Notes: generated by a model from the sequence alone, not told the origin. A DNA stretch of 10,372 bases from CAZRIZ01 sp964600285 (GCA_964600285.1 CAZRIZ010000024.1:1-10372), one strand, 5' to 3'. Numbered from the stretch's first letter, positions 1 to 6,780 are shown. Numbers and translations are program-made.

Positions 1-59
1 AAACGCTGGCCGCCTATATGCCCGAAGCCAAGGCCGAAGCCAAAACGCTGGAAGATTGA
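1..59 (+). CDS. C-terminal end of a CDS, probably the tail of ParB
   Basis: The reading frame that starts at base 3 gives 18 residues (TLAAYMPEAKAEAKTLED) and a TGA at 57-59. Its codon use (GCC, GAA, CTG) matches the other genes. It has no start in the window. If the window is circular with its four terminal bases (AAAC) shared by both ends, this frame continues exactly the parB frame that runs off the right edge, giving a ParB of 296 residues, a normal size for the family. A direct join without the overlap breaks the frame. The next gene starts 13 bases after this stop, so they are probably cotranscribed. That it is coding is fairly clear; its identity as ParB is inferred. Confidence 0.6.
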   Translation, partial: TLAAYMPEAKAEAKTLED

Positions 60-72
60 AAGGAAACACGCC

Positions 73-363
73 ATGGAAGAAAAACAAATGCCGAAGACAA
101 CGCCGGGACGGAAGACAACCGCCATCCTGGTGACTATGCTGCCCGAGGAACGCGCCCGCCTGGAATCCCATGCCCAGGAGTATGGCCGCCCGGTTCAATG
201 GGTAGTGCGGGACGCCGTGCGCGCCTACGTGGACACCGTGGAAACCAAGGGGGACCCCCGCCCCGAAAAGCTGCTGCTGAATGTTTCCCATGAACCGCCC
301 ACCATACGCCGAAGCCCTGGACGCCCGCCGAAGCAACGGAAGGAACGGAAGGCCGCCAAGTGA
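73..363 (+). CDS. Ribbon-helix-helix DNA-binding protein with AT-hook-like tail
   Basis: This 96-residue protein has the layout of the CopG/Arc/MetJ fold. A short beta strand (about residues 17-22, AILVTM) is followed by PEE and a first helix (24-37), a turn (EYGRP) and a second helix (about 42-55). RHH proteins dimerise and insert the paired strands into the major groove, and in plasmids they often act as copy-number, partition or mobilisation regulators. The C-terminal 18 residues are very basic and contain an AT-hook-like core (SPGRPPK, about 81-87), suggesting a second minor-groove contact. The ATG at 73 is preceded by AGGA at 61-64; an in-frame ATG at 88 is a weaker alternative. It lies between the parB-like tail and the replication genes. 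The inverted repeats at 394-425 and 5335-5355 are candidate operators. Its exact role is unknown. Confidence 0.75.
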   Translation: MEEKQMPKTTPGRKTTAILVTMLPEERARLESHAQEYGRPVQWVVRDAVRAYVDTVETKGDPRPEKLLLNVSHEPPTIRRSPGRPPKQRKERKAAK

Positions 364-393
364 CCCCAGGCGCCGAACGCCTGCTGGCCCTGT

Positions 394-425
394 CTATGTC
401 CGATAACCCACCTTGTAGGACATAG
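394..425. promoter_or_regulatory. Long imperfect inverted repeat before the primase gene
   Basis: CTATGTCC (394-401) is inverted perfectly as GGACATAG (418-425). Allowing two mismatches, the arms extend to 13 bp each around a 6-bp centre (CCCACC), a 13-6-13 arrangement. The right arm ends in the AGGA (424-427) that is the likely ribosome-binding site of the primase gene at 437, so a protein or RNA hairpin here could block translation or transcription of the replication genes. The arm-spacer-arm geometry would also suit a core site for the plasmid tyrosine recombinase. The sequence alone does not decide between these roles. Confidence 0.55.
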
Positions 426-436
426 GAAACCGCCCC

Positions 437-1750
437 ATGGCCGAACTACGCCCAAAGCCGCCGCCCCTGTCGGATGCCGAACGCCGGGACCTTTGCGCCC
501 AGGTGGACTTCCTGGCCGTCCTGTCCGCCCAGGGGGTGGCCGTCAAGAAAAGCGGGACCGCCTACCGCGGATCCATACGAAACGAACAGGACGCAAGCTG
601 CTACTTCTACCCGCCGAACGTGGGCAAGCAAGGGGGCAAGGGCTGGACCTGGCACGATTTCGGGACGGACAAGGGCGGGGACTCCCTGGGGTTTCTGCTG
701 GACGTAGCCGGGATGGAATGGCAGCCCGCCGTCCGCTACATGGCGAAAATGGCCGGACGGGTGCCCGATTGCGTGAAAACCTGGGATCTGCTGGACAAGC
801 TGGACGGAAAGGCCGCCCAGGATGCCCCAGGAACGCTTCCAGGGGGGCAAGCCATATCCCAACACCCCCCGAAAACACCGCCGCGCATAGAGCCGCCTAC
901 GCTGTCGCCGGAAGACCAGGCGCTGGCCTGCCGGATCTACCTGGACAATCTGCTGGCCGTCCACCCCGAAGCCCAGGCCCAGGGGGACGCCTACCTGGAA
1001 AGCCGGGGGACGCTGGCCGCCGGACTGCCGCCCTGCGCCTACGATCTGCCCGCGGACAAGGCCGAAGCCATGCTGGCCCGCATATGTAAGGGGGACGCCG
1101 CGGACCTGCTGCTGGCCGCCGGACTGCTGAAACCCGCCGAAGATGGGAAGCCGCTACGCCTACAATGGGGGGCATGGGCCGGGGACTGCTGCCTGCTGGC
1201 CCACCTGGATCCACGTGGGCGCCCGGTGGCCTTTATCGCCAGGCGCCTGGGATTCAAGCCGGGGGATCTGTTTGGGAAGTATCTGCAACAAACCTACAGC
1301 CGCGGCGCCGTCCGCTGGCCCTTTGGCCTGCCCACCCTGTACCGCCCGCCGTGTGTTTCATGGAAGCCGGACCGGGACAAGGCCGGGGAAGTGCTGGTGG
1401 TGGAAGGGGCGCTGGACGCCCTGGGCGCCGCCGTGCTGGGGTGGCCCGCGCTGGCCTTTTCCATGCGCCCCCAGGCCAGGCATTGGAAGGACTGGACCGG
1501 GGCCTGTGCCCGTATGCTGGAAGCCCACCTGCCCGAACTTTGCCGCCGCCGGGTGCGGGTGGTGCCGGACAATGACCCAGGCGAAAAAGGGGAAACCGGC
1601 CTGGCCCTGGCCGCCCGCCTGGTGGGATGGCTGCGCGCCGCCGGGTGCGCGCTGGCCGAAGTTTCGACAATGGAAGACCTGCTGCCCGATCTGCCGCCCG
1701 ATTGCAAAGACCTGGGGGACGCCGCCAAACTGAAAGGATGCCTGCCATGA
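437..1750 (+). CDS. DnaG-like plasmid primase (TOPRIM), zinc site degenerate
   Basis: This 437-residue protein resembles bacterial and phage DnaG-type primases, which make RNA primers for DNA synthesis. The N-terminal part (about 40-105) follows the CHC2 zinc-domain pattern, with YRGS...NEQDAS at the start, then GW.WHDFGTDKGGDSLGFL and a G-EW-AV-YMA helix. The usual CPFH and CxxC ligands are missing, so it probably folds without zinc. The TOPRIM domain has its motifs: VVEGALDA with Glu323-Gly324, and VVPDNDPGEKG with Asp378 and Asp380, the expected metal-binding residues. AGGA at 424-427 precedes the ATG by 9 bases. The stop overlaps the helicase start (ATGA), implying translational coupling. 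Primase followed by helicase is typical of self-sufficient replicons. The absence of any recognisable helicase domain in this protein argues against a fused primase-helicase. Confidence 0.85.
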   Translation: MAELRPKPPPLSDAERRDLCAQVDFLAVLSAQGVAVKKSGTAYRGSIRNEQDASCYFYPPNVGKQGGKGWTWHDFGTDKGGDSLGFLLDVAGMEWQPAVRYMAKMAGRVPDCVKTWDLLDKLDGKAAQDAPGTLPGGQAISQHPPKTPPRIEPPTLSPEDQALACRIYLDNLLAVHPEAQAQGDAYLESRGTLAAGLPPCAYDLPADKAEAMLARICKGDAADLLLAAGLLKPAEDGKPLRLQWGAWAGDCCLLAHLDPRGRPVAFIARRLGFKPGDLFGKYLQQTYSRGAVRWPFGLPTLYRPPCVSWKPDRDKAGEVLVVEGALDALGAAVLGWPALAFSMRPQARHWKDWTGACARMLEAHLPELCRRRVRVVPDNDPGEKGETGLALAARLVGWLRAAGCALAEVSTMEDLLPDLPPDCKDLGDAAKLKGCLP

Positions 1751-3225
1751 GCAAGACCGCCGAAAAGAAAACCGCCTACAATCCGCCAGACGACGAACGC
1801 GCCGAACGCCTGCGAATGGAAGCCATGGCCATGCGCCACCTGTTCAATCTGCCAGAGAATGAACGCGCCGAAGCCGCCGAAGCCCTGCGCCCCTGGGAAT
1901 TGGTGCTGCTGGCCAAAGACCTGGCCGCCGCGTTTCGTGCCGCGCCGGGGATGCAGCTGCCGGACCTGGGCGCGCTGCTGAAACGCCCCGCCATGGAATC
2001 CTGCGCCGCCGAACTCGACGCCGCCCAGGCCGCCCCGCTGCTGGATCCTGCCCATGGACAAGACCCCGAAGACCTGGCCGAAGCCTACGCCGCTGTACTG
2101 GCCACTACGGACAAGGCCGCGGACCTGCAACGCATACGGGAAGCCGCGGCGCTGCTGGAACGCGCCAAGGCCGCCCAAAAGCCCCAGGACCGGCGCGCGG
2201 ATCTGGCCGCCGCCGTGCAATCCCTGGAAGCCGCCGAACGCGCCGACGCCGTGCCCCTGGCCGAAGCGTGGAACGCCTACAGGAAAAGCCGTTTCGAGAA
2301 AAACGAAGCTGGGCCGAAGGATGCCGTTATGCTGGACAAGGCCCGCGGCGCCTGGGCGGACTGGTTCAACCGGAACCTGGGGCCGCGTGGCGGACTGGAA
2401 CCTGGGCGCCTGCTGCTGGTGGGGGGTGGCCCTGGTGGCGGAAAAACCACGCTGGGCGCAACCATAGCCGTTGACGCCATGGCCGCCGGGTGCCCCGTCC
2501 TGTTTTGGCAGCTGGAACTTTCCAGGGAAGAAACCCTGGAAAATATGCTGTGCCAGGTGGGGCCGAAGTACGCAAAAACCGCCTGGCGTTCCAAGGCCAA
2601 CCACGATCTGCCCGAAGCCTGGGCGGATCTGTTGACGCTGCCGAAGTGCAACACCCCCGAAGCTGCCCACGTGGAAAACATAATTCGATCCATGGAATCC
2701 CAGGCGCGCAAGGTCCGCCAAACCGGCGCCCACGCCGTCCGCGGCCTGGTGGTGGTGGATTATGCCCAGCTGCTGACGGTGGAAGACCGGACCGCCAGGG
2801 ATGCCCGGTTTGAAGTGCTGGAAAAGGCCGCCAGTCGTTTGGCGAAAGCCGCCGGGGAGTGCGGCGCCGTCCTGGTGCTGCTTTCCCAGGTGAACAAGGC
2901 CGCCCGCAACGATGGGAACGCCCTGGCCGGGACTTCATACGCCGGGGCCGATCTGGAACGCATGGCCCATGCTGCCGTCACCATATGGAAGTCAATCGGA
3001 GGAAAACCCGCTGCCGCCTTTGAACCGGGGGACACGGATCCAGAGAATGGCGTTGCCCGCCTGCTGTCTTTCACGAAAACCCGCGGGCAAATGTTCTATG
3101 AATCGGGACATGGACAAATGCCGCAACCGCCTGGGGAAAGCAAGGCCGCATGGTACACGCCCAGGGGCCGCGCGCTGCATGACGGAGGAACGCCCAAACA
3201 GGCCGCCATTGGCTGGGAGGAATAG
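1747..3225 (+). CDS. DnaB/RepA-like replicative DNA helicase (RecA fold)
   Basis: This 492-residue protein ends in a RecA-type helicase core of the DnaB family, which forms hexamers that unwind DNA at the fork using ATP. Visible motifs are the Walker A GGGPGGGKTT (226-235, Lys233), a DnaB-like ELSREETLENML after the second strand, the Walker B strand LVVVDYAQLL with Asp338, and LVLLSQVNKAA with Gln381, matching the DnaB sensor motif. The first 200 or so residues are Ala/Glu/Leu-rich and helical and do not obviously match the DnaB N-terminal domain; they may mediate contact with the primase or initiator. The ATG at 1747 overlaps the primase stop and has AAGGA at 1734-1738. An upstream in-frame extension inside the primase gene is possible but unneeded. 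Order and overlap suggest stoichiometric expression with the primase. Confidence 0.88.
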   Translation: MSKTAEKKTAYNPPDDERAERLRMEAMAMRHLFNLPENERAEAAEALRPWELVLLAKDLAAAFRAAPGMQLPDLGALLKRPAMESCAAELDAAQAAPLLDPAHGQDPEDLAEAYAAVLATTDKAADLQRIREAAALLERAKAAQKPQDRRADLAAAVQSLEAAERADAVPLAEAWNAYRKSRFEKNEAGPKDAVMLDKARGAWADWFNRNLGPRGGLEPGRLLLVGGGPGGGKTTLGATIAVDAMAAGCPVLFWQLELSREETLENMLCQVGPKYAKTAWRSKANHDLPEAWADLLTLPKCNTPEAAHVENIIRSMESQARKVRQTGAHAVRGLVVVDYAQLLTVEDRTARDARFEVLEKAASRLAKAAGECGAVLVLLSQVNKAARNDGNALAGTSYAGADLERMAHAAVTIWKSIGGKPAAAFEPGDTDPENGVARLLSFTKTRGQMFYESGHGQMPQPPGESKAAWYTPRGRALHDGGTPKQAAIGWEE

Positions 3226-3228
3226 GCC

Positions 3229-5202
3229 ATGGAAACGCCCGAAGACCTGGACCTGGAAGACGATTTCGACGGGGAAGACGGGGACGCCCTGGGGATGCTT
3301 GTGCATGACTTTATAGCGCCGACAAGTACAGGCCCATTTGAGGTATGCTGCAACCAGGATCCCAACGAAGACGGGTGGGAATTATGGGGGGCAGTACAGC
3401 AAGGGGACCCCGAAAACGCAACCGCCCAACTGCGCGCCATCCTGTCGGATCTGGTTGAAAAGAACGCCGCCAAGATGGGGGGCGAAGTGGCCGACGCCCT
3501 GCGCCGGTGGACCGAAGATGTCAACGTTGAAGGGCTGGCCGAATGGCTGGGGAAGGGTGGCTGGGATCTGGTGGACGCGGACAAGGTGGAACGGCGCCTG
3601 AACCGCGCCGCCCAGGACGCCTTTTCTACACGTTTTGAAACCACAATGGCCCATGACGCATCGCTCGGGATTGTTGCCGGTTGGGGTAAATCCATTTTTT
3701 CCGTTTTCGGCCTGGGGAGCGCAAAGGACTTTGCCGAACTCGAAACAGAAAATCCGCGCTGGGCGAAAATTGCCCAGACCCTAGACGGCGGAAAGCTGCT
3801 GCGCGGGGAATTGCTTGAAACTTGGACGGGACAAAACGCCTGGGCAATCTGTCTTTTGCACGTTCCAAGATCCGCACAAACGCCCGAGAGGAACGCCGCC
3901 TGGCTAGAGGCCGGAGGATACTATAAACCGCTGGAAGTATTGGTGGGCCTGGACGCCCTGCGCCTAATAATAAAAAAGCGCGCATGGCTATATATTGAGG
4001 CCCTTTTCAAGCCCGCGGACAAAGCGGGGGACTGGCTGCGCCTGCTGGCCTTGGCATGGATTGATGAAAGGGCCGGACGGGAAGCCGAACGCCTGGAACG
4101 CCAAAAGACTGCCGCCGAACTGGACGCCGCCCCCAGGGTGAACGTCAAAGGCCGATCTTTTGGCCGGGTGCCCAAAGTGCTGGCCGGTATGTCCTGGGCC
4201 ATGGGCGCCCCTGGGGTGGAGTTGTCCCGCGTCAACATGGACGGAAGGGAATATGCCCCCGCGCCGGATCTGGCCATTCAAAACCCGTCCGCCCTGGTGC
4301 CGACATCCTACGCCCTGCTACCGGAAGACCACGCCAGGAAACCCCACCAGGCCGTGCTGCCGATAGACCAACAAGGGGGGGAAGACGCCCCGCCCCTGCC
4401 GGTGGCCCTGGCCGGTGCTACTCAATACGCATTGAAGCCCGCAGCCGGAAAGCTGGGCCTGCTGGTTATGGCCGCGGCCTGGGCCGGAAAGGGAAGACTG
4501 CACAAGACAACCCTGCAAGAATTGACGCGGGCAATAAACCCCGAAGCGCGCCTGGCGCCTTCACACTACGAAACCGTACTGCGCGGCCTGGTGCAGCTGG
4601 ACGGGCTGCGCCTGGTGCTGCCCAATGGTTTTTCATATCCCGTTTTCGAGTGCCCCATACCTTGGCGGAACTTGAGGCCGGAAGAATACGTGGTGCCCCT
4701 TTATGTTGGCATGACGCGGACCTTTGAAAAAACCCTGGCCGCCATAGCACAAGAGGCCGGGGCAAGCTATCGGGGGGACTTCCTTTTCGATCTGACCGGC
4801 GCCATGCTGCTGCCCACAAAGCGTTCCGGCCTGCTGCGCCAATATATCCGCAGCTGCGCCTTTTGGAATCACTACTGGAAGCCGGGGACCGCCGGGGAGC
4901 CGGATCCGTCGCGGGTGCCGGAAGTGTCCGCCGAACGGTGGGCCGCCATGACCAATTATTTGCCCCCCACCGCCGTGGAATACCTGCGCGCCAAACGCAA
5001 GGCCGGGGACCGCCGAAGCCTGTCTGCAAGTATCAAAGACACCTTGAAGGACGCCGAAGACCTGGCCGCCGCTGGACTGGTGAAGATAGACAAGGCCAAC
5101 CGCCATTCCGTCCGCCTGCTGCCGCCGCCGGAATACCTGGAAGCCTGGCACGAAAGCCGGAAGGGTGCCCACAAGATGCCGGGGCGGGGTGGGAAGGCAT
5201 AG
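3229..5202 (+). CDS. Putative replication initiator, two winged-helix-like segments
   Basis: I do not recognise this 657-residue protein by family. The evidence for an initiator is position and fold hints: it follows the helicase after 3 bases, has a strong ribosome-binding site (GGGAGGA, 3215-3221), and its stop codon is followed immediately by four iterons. Residues 1-24 are strongly acidic. About 279-300 is a charged, possibly coiled-coil helix. Residues 405-470 (starting AAGKLGLLVMAAAW) and 596-632 (SLSASIKDTL...GLVKIDKANRHSVRLL) look like winged-helix DNA-binding units, and paired winged helices are known from iteron-binding initiators such as pi, RepE and RSF1010 RepC. The C-terminus is basic. 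Codons around 3640-4010 are noticeably less GC-rich than the rest. It is larger than usual initiators, so it may carry an extra function in the N-terminal half. Confidence 0.55.
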   Translation: METPEDLDLEDDFDGEDGDALGMLVHDFIAPTSTGPFEVCCNQDPNEDGWELWGAVQQGDPENATAQLRAILSDLVEKNAAKMGGEVADALRRWTEDVNVEGLAEWLGKGGWDLVDADKVERRLNRAAQDAFSTRFETTMAHDASLGIVAGWGKSIFSVFGLGSAKDFAELETENPRWAKIAQTLDGGKLLRGELLETWTGQNAWAICLLHVPRSAQTPERNAAWLEAGGYYKPLEVLVGLDALRLIIKKRAWLYIEALFKPADKAGDWLRLLALAWIDERAGREAERLERQKTAAELDAAPRVNVKGRSFGRVPKVLAGMSWAMGAPGVELSRVNMDGREYAPAPDLAIQNPSALVPTSYALLPEDHARKPHQAVLPIDQQGGEDAPPLPVALAGATQYALKPAAGKLGLLVMAAAWAGKGRLHKTTLQELTRAINPEARLAPSHYETVLRGLVQLDGLRLVLPNGFSYPVFECPIPWRNLRPEEYVVPLYVGMTRTFEKTLAAIAQEAGASYRGDFLFDLTGAMLLPTKRSGLLRQYIRSCAFWNHYWKPGTAGEPDPSRVPEVSAERWAAMTNYLPPTAVEYLRAKRKAGDRRSLSASIKDTLKDAEDLAAAGLVKIDKANRHSVRLLPPPEYLEAWHESRKGAHKMPGRGGKA

Positions 5203-5290
5203 TGCAAAAACCCCCCCGACAATATGCAAAAACCCCCCCGACAATATGCAAAAACCCCCCCGACAAAGTGCAAAAACCCCCCCGACAAAT
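5203..5290 (+). repeat. Four tandem 22-bp iterons, likely core of oriV
   Basis: Four head-to-tail copies lie at 5203-5224, 5225-5246, 5247-5268 and 5269-5290. Each has an identical 20-bp core, TGCAAAAACCCCCCCGACAA, plus two variable bases (TA, TA, AG, AT). A 22-bp period is two helical turns, so bound proteins would lie on one face, as in known iteron origins. The array begins with the base after the initiator gene's stop and is followed by an AT-rich stretch (about 5329-5357) suited to strand opening. No second reading of the array, such as a CRISPR, fits because there are no spacers. Confidence 0.9.
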
Positions 5291-5310
5291 GTTCCATAAC
5301 CCGTTCCGCT

Positions 5311-5327
5311 GCAACGGTCCAAAAAGT
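5311..5327. other. Short hairpin next to the iterons
   Basis: CCGTT (5311-5315) is inverted as AACGG (5323-5327) around a 7-base loop, between the iterons and the AT-rich palindrome. The stem is only 5 bp, so it may be chance; its position makes it a possible part of the origin. Confidence 0.25.
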
Positions 5328-5334
5328 TAGAAAA

Positions 5335-5355
5335 TACTATGTATAAAACATAGTA
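5335..5355. promoter_or_regulatory. Perfect AT-rich palindrome beside the iterons
   Basis: TACTATGT (5335-5342) is inverted exactly as ACATAGTA (5348-5355) around ATAAA. It lies 45 bases after the last iteron in an AT-rich patch within otherwise very GC-rich DNA. It shares CTATGT/ACATAG with the inverted repeat before the primase gene (394-425), though with different spacing. It could be an operator or protein-binding site in the origin, or part of the melting region. As a hairpin its loop would read TATAAAA, like the two hairpins downstream. Confidence 0.5.
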
Positions 5356-5372
5356 AAGGGGCCGGGCCGTTT

Positions 5373-5389
5373 TTGGGCCTGCGGCCCAA
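5373..5389. other. Seven-base-pair hairpin downstream of the palindrome
   Basis: TTGGGCC (5373-5379) and GGCCCAA (5383-5389) form a perfect stem around the loop TGC. A T-run precedes it on the + strand, but no T-run follows it on either strand, so an ordinary intrinsic terminator is unlikely. In strand-displacement plasmids such as RSF1010, hairpins beside the iterons serve as single-strand priming sites; that role is possible here but is only an inference from position. Confidence 0.35.
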
Positions 5390-5483
5390 CGTCCCGCCGC
5401 CCTAGAACAGCCAAAACAGCCGGGCCTGCAAAGATGGATCCAGGGACCGAACCCCCAGCCGGATCCCCAGCCCCAGGCCGAAG

Positions 5484-5515
5484 TTGACGCCCTATAAAAA
5501 GGCCCAGCCCGTCAA
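5484..5515. repeat. Hairpin with TATAAAAA loop, copy 1
   Basis: Outer arms TTGACG (5484-5489) and CGTCAA (5510-5515) pair perfectly. Inside, CC and GG flank an A-rich loop (TATAAAAA), followed by CCAGCC before the closing arm. The first 18 bases of the shared part (5485-5502) match copy 2 at 5735-5752 with a single difference. Function unknown; candidates are a priming or protein-binding site in the origin region. Confidence 0.5.
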
Positions 5516-5712
5516 GCCGGGTCCTATCCGCTGGCCGGGGGGCAGTCGCTTCCAACCCCCACCTGGCCCATTCTGTGGCCGAACCTTGGAAAATGGAAAT
5601 GATACCTTGCAGGCCGCCCCAGGCGCCGCCGCGTATAGTGTCTGTATGCCCGAGACATCAGCATAAGGGGCAGTTTTCGGCCATTCGTTTCCTAGTACCT
5701 TGCCGGGGGGGT

Positions 5713-5725
5713 AGGGGTGCCCCCT
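5713..5725. other. Small hairpin with TGC loop just before hairpin copy 2
   Basis: AGGGG (5713-5717) pairs with CCCCT (5721-5725) around TGC, the same loop as in the hairpin at 5373-5389. It ends 7 bases before the TATAAAAA-type hairpin copy 2. With a stem this short and a region this rich in G and C runs, chance is a fair explanation. Confidence 0.25.
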
Positions 5726-5732
5726 GTAGGCA

Positions 5733-5765
5733 TATGACGCCCCATAAAAAGGGGGATCCGTCATA
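5733..5765. repeat. Hairpin with ATAAAAA loop, copy 2
   Basis: Outer arms TATGACG (5733-5739) and CGTCATA (5759-5765) pair over 7 bp. Inner CCCC (5740-5743) and GGGG (5751-5754) pair around ATAAAAA, with a short asymmetric bulge on the 3' side. Compared with copy 1, the T-A pair flanking TGACG/CGTCA has become A-T, a compensated change, so the stem seems to be preserved and not just the sequence. Confidence 0.55.
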
Positions 5766-6179
5766 GTGCCCCGTATTGCCCCCAGGATGGCCCAGGACGC
5801 GCCGGACCCCAAACCCGCCCCCAACCCTACCCCCGCCGCCGGGAAGCCCTGCGGGAAGCCGGGGCCGCCCCTGGGGGCGCGCTACAGGCCAAAGGAAAGC
5901 GGACGGGTCCCTGGAAGCCGGTGCCGTACTGTCCGAGGGTTTGTCGCCATGGCATATTTTCGCGGGGACTGTACCGCGGAATAAGGGTTGCAGCCGCCCC
6001 CCCCTTTGGGTCCTTTCTGTGGATCCGCCTGCCATGCCCCATTAAGCGCAGTTGCGAAAACATAGATTGATAATGTTCCAGAACCCTGGCCACAGGTCCC
6101 CCCCTATGCGGGTCCTCCTGGCCATGCCCGCCGCCTGCCATCCGTGGCGACATTCCGCGGATTTAGTGACTACCCCCCA

Positions 6180-6265
6180 CCCTTGAACCCGTTTTGTATC
6201 ATGCTGCCCCAACCGTACCGCGCCCTTGAACCCGTTTTGTATCATGCCGCCCCATCCGTACCGCG
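6180..6265. repeat. Tandem duplication of a 43-bp unit
   Basis: Units at 6180-6222 and 6223-6265 abut and differ at only two positions. Each starts CCCTTGAACCCGTTTTGTAT and ends CCGTACCGCG. There is no gene here. A related 13-base string (TTTTGTAGCATCC) occurs once more at 6358-6370, matching 11 of 13 bases of the unit. It may be a binding array (for example an accessory partition or origin site) or a recent slippage duplication. Confidence 0.85.
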
Positions 6266-6590
6266 CTGTAGGGTTGCGCGTTATCGTTCTTTACTGCCAA
6301 CTTGATGCGGCGCAATACGACAACGCCACCGCCGCCGGGACTGGCCGCCATACGCTCTTTTGTAGCATCCTAACAGGCTCAATTTTTCGGGGCATATTGA
6401 TACGCCGGACCCCCCGCCCCTGTTCTCCCCCCTCCCCCCTGCCCCGCCGCCCTGGGCCGGATCCGCGGCGCCGGTGGACGGGTGGGGCCTGGGATGCCGC
6501 CCCCGTAGGGTGCCCGCCTGCGCGCATGGCTGCGCCCCGATCCTGCCCCCAGGATTGCCCCCAGGCGCCTGCGCTGGCATACTGGCCGCC

Positions 6591-6689
6591 ATGGATCCAT
6601 TGGAAGCAATAGTGCGGGCCGGTGTGGGGGTGCTGCTGCTGGCCGCCCTGCTGGTGTTTGCCTGGATCTGGACGGACCGGCGCCGATAG
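6591..6689 (+). CDS. Possible 32-aa single-pass membrane peptide
   Basis: The frame from the ATG at 6591 to TAG at 6687-6689 encodes MDPLEAIVRAGVGVLLLAAL and then LVFAWIWTDRRR. It is one hydrophobic helix (about residues 7-27) closed by a positive tail, so the N-terminus would face outside. The codons are those of the plasmid's real genes (CTG, GCC, GTG), unlike the surrounding frames. There is no clear ribosome-binding site, and the region has other gene-like fragments, so this may be a relic. Small hydrophobic peptides of this form include type I toxins and small transfer or entry-exclusion proteins, but nothing here identifies which. Confidence 0.3.
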   Translation: MDPLEAIVRAGVGVLLLAALLVFAWIWTDRRR

Positions 6690-6780
6690 ATCCGCAGGCC
6701 GAAACAATGCCCCCAGGCTGGAACCGCTGGACGCTGGCCTGGACCGCCGCCCAACCATGGACGCCCTGGCCGGGATCTAC

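Noticed and set aside
1627..1746. Helicase starting upstream inside the primase gene
   Set aside because: The ATG at 1747 has a good ribosome-binding site and the ATGA overlap seen elsewhere in this plasmid; the extension reads Arg-rich shadow sequence.
1294..2733. 479-codon open frame on the minus strand
   Set aside because: Low-complexity Gly/Gln/His-rich shadow opposite the primase and helicase genes, with no recognisable motif.
5203..5290. CRISPR-like array
   Set aside because: The repeats abut with only two variable bases and no spacers; they are iterons.
5373..5389. Intrinsic terminator after the initiator gene
   Set aside because: The stem is good but no T-run follows on either strand; the Ts precede it on the + strand.
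5766..6045. Pro-rich open frames downstream of the second hairpin
   Set aside because: Low-complexity translation of C-rich DNA, no ribosome-binding site, and gene-like codons shift frame, so at most a decayed remnant.
6051..6077. Second dif-like site (AACATAG ... TAATGTT)
   Set aside because: Each arm has a mismatch and the spacer is 5 bases rather than 6; only a 5-bp inverted repeat is solid.
6186..6240. tRNA T-arm on the minus strand (GGGTTCAAGGG)
   Set aside because: No acceptor, anticodon or D-arm pairing could be built around it, and it is duplicated as part of the 43-bp unit.
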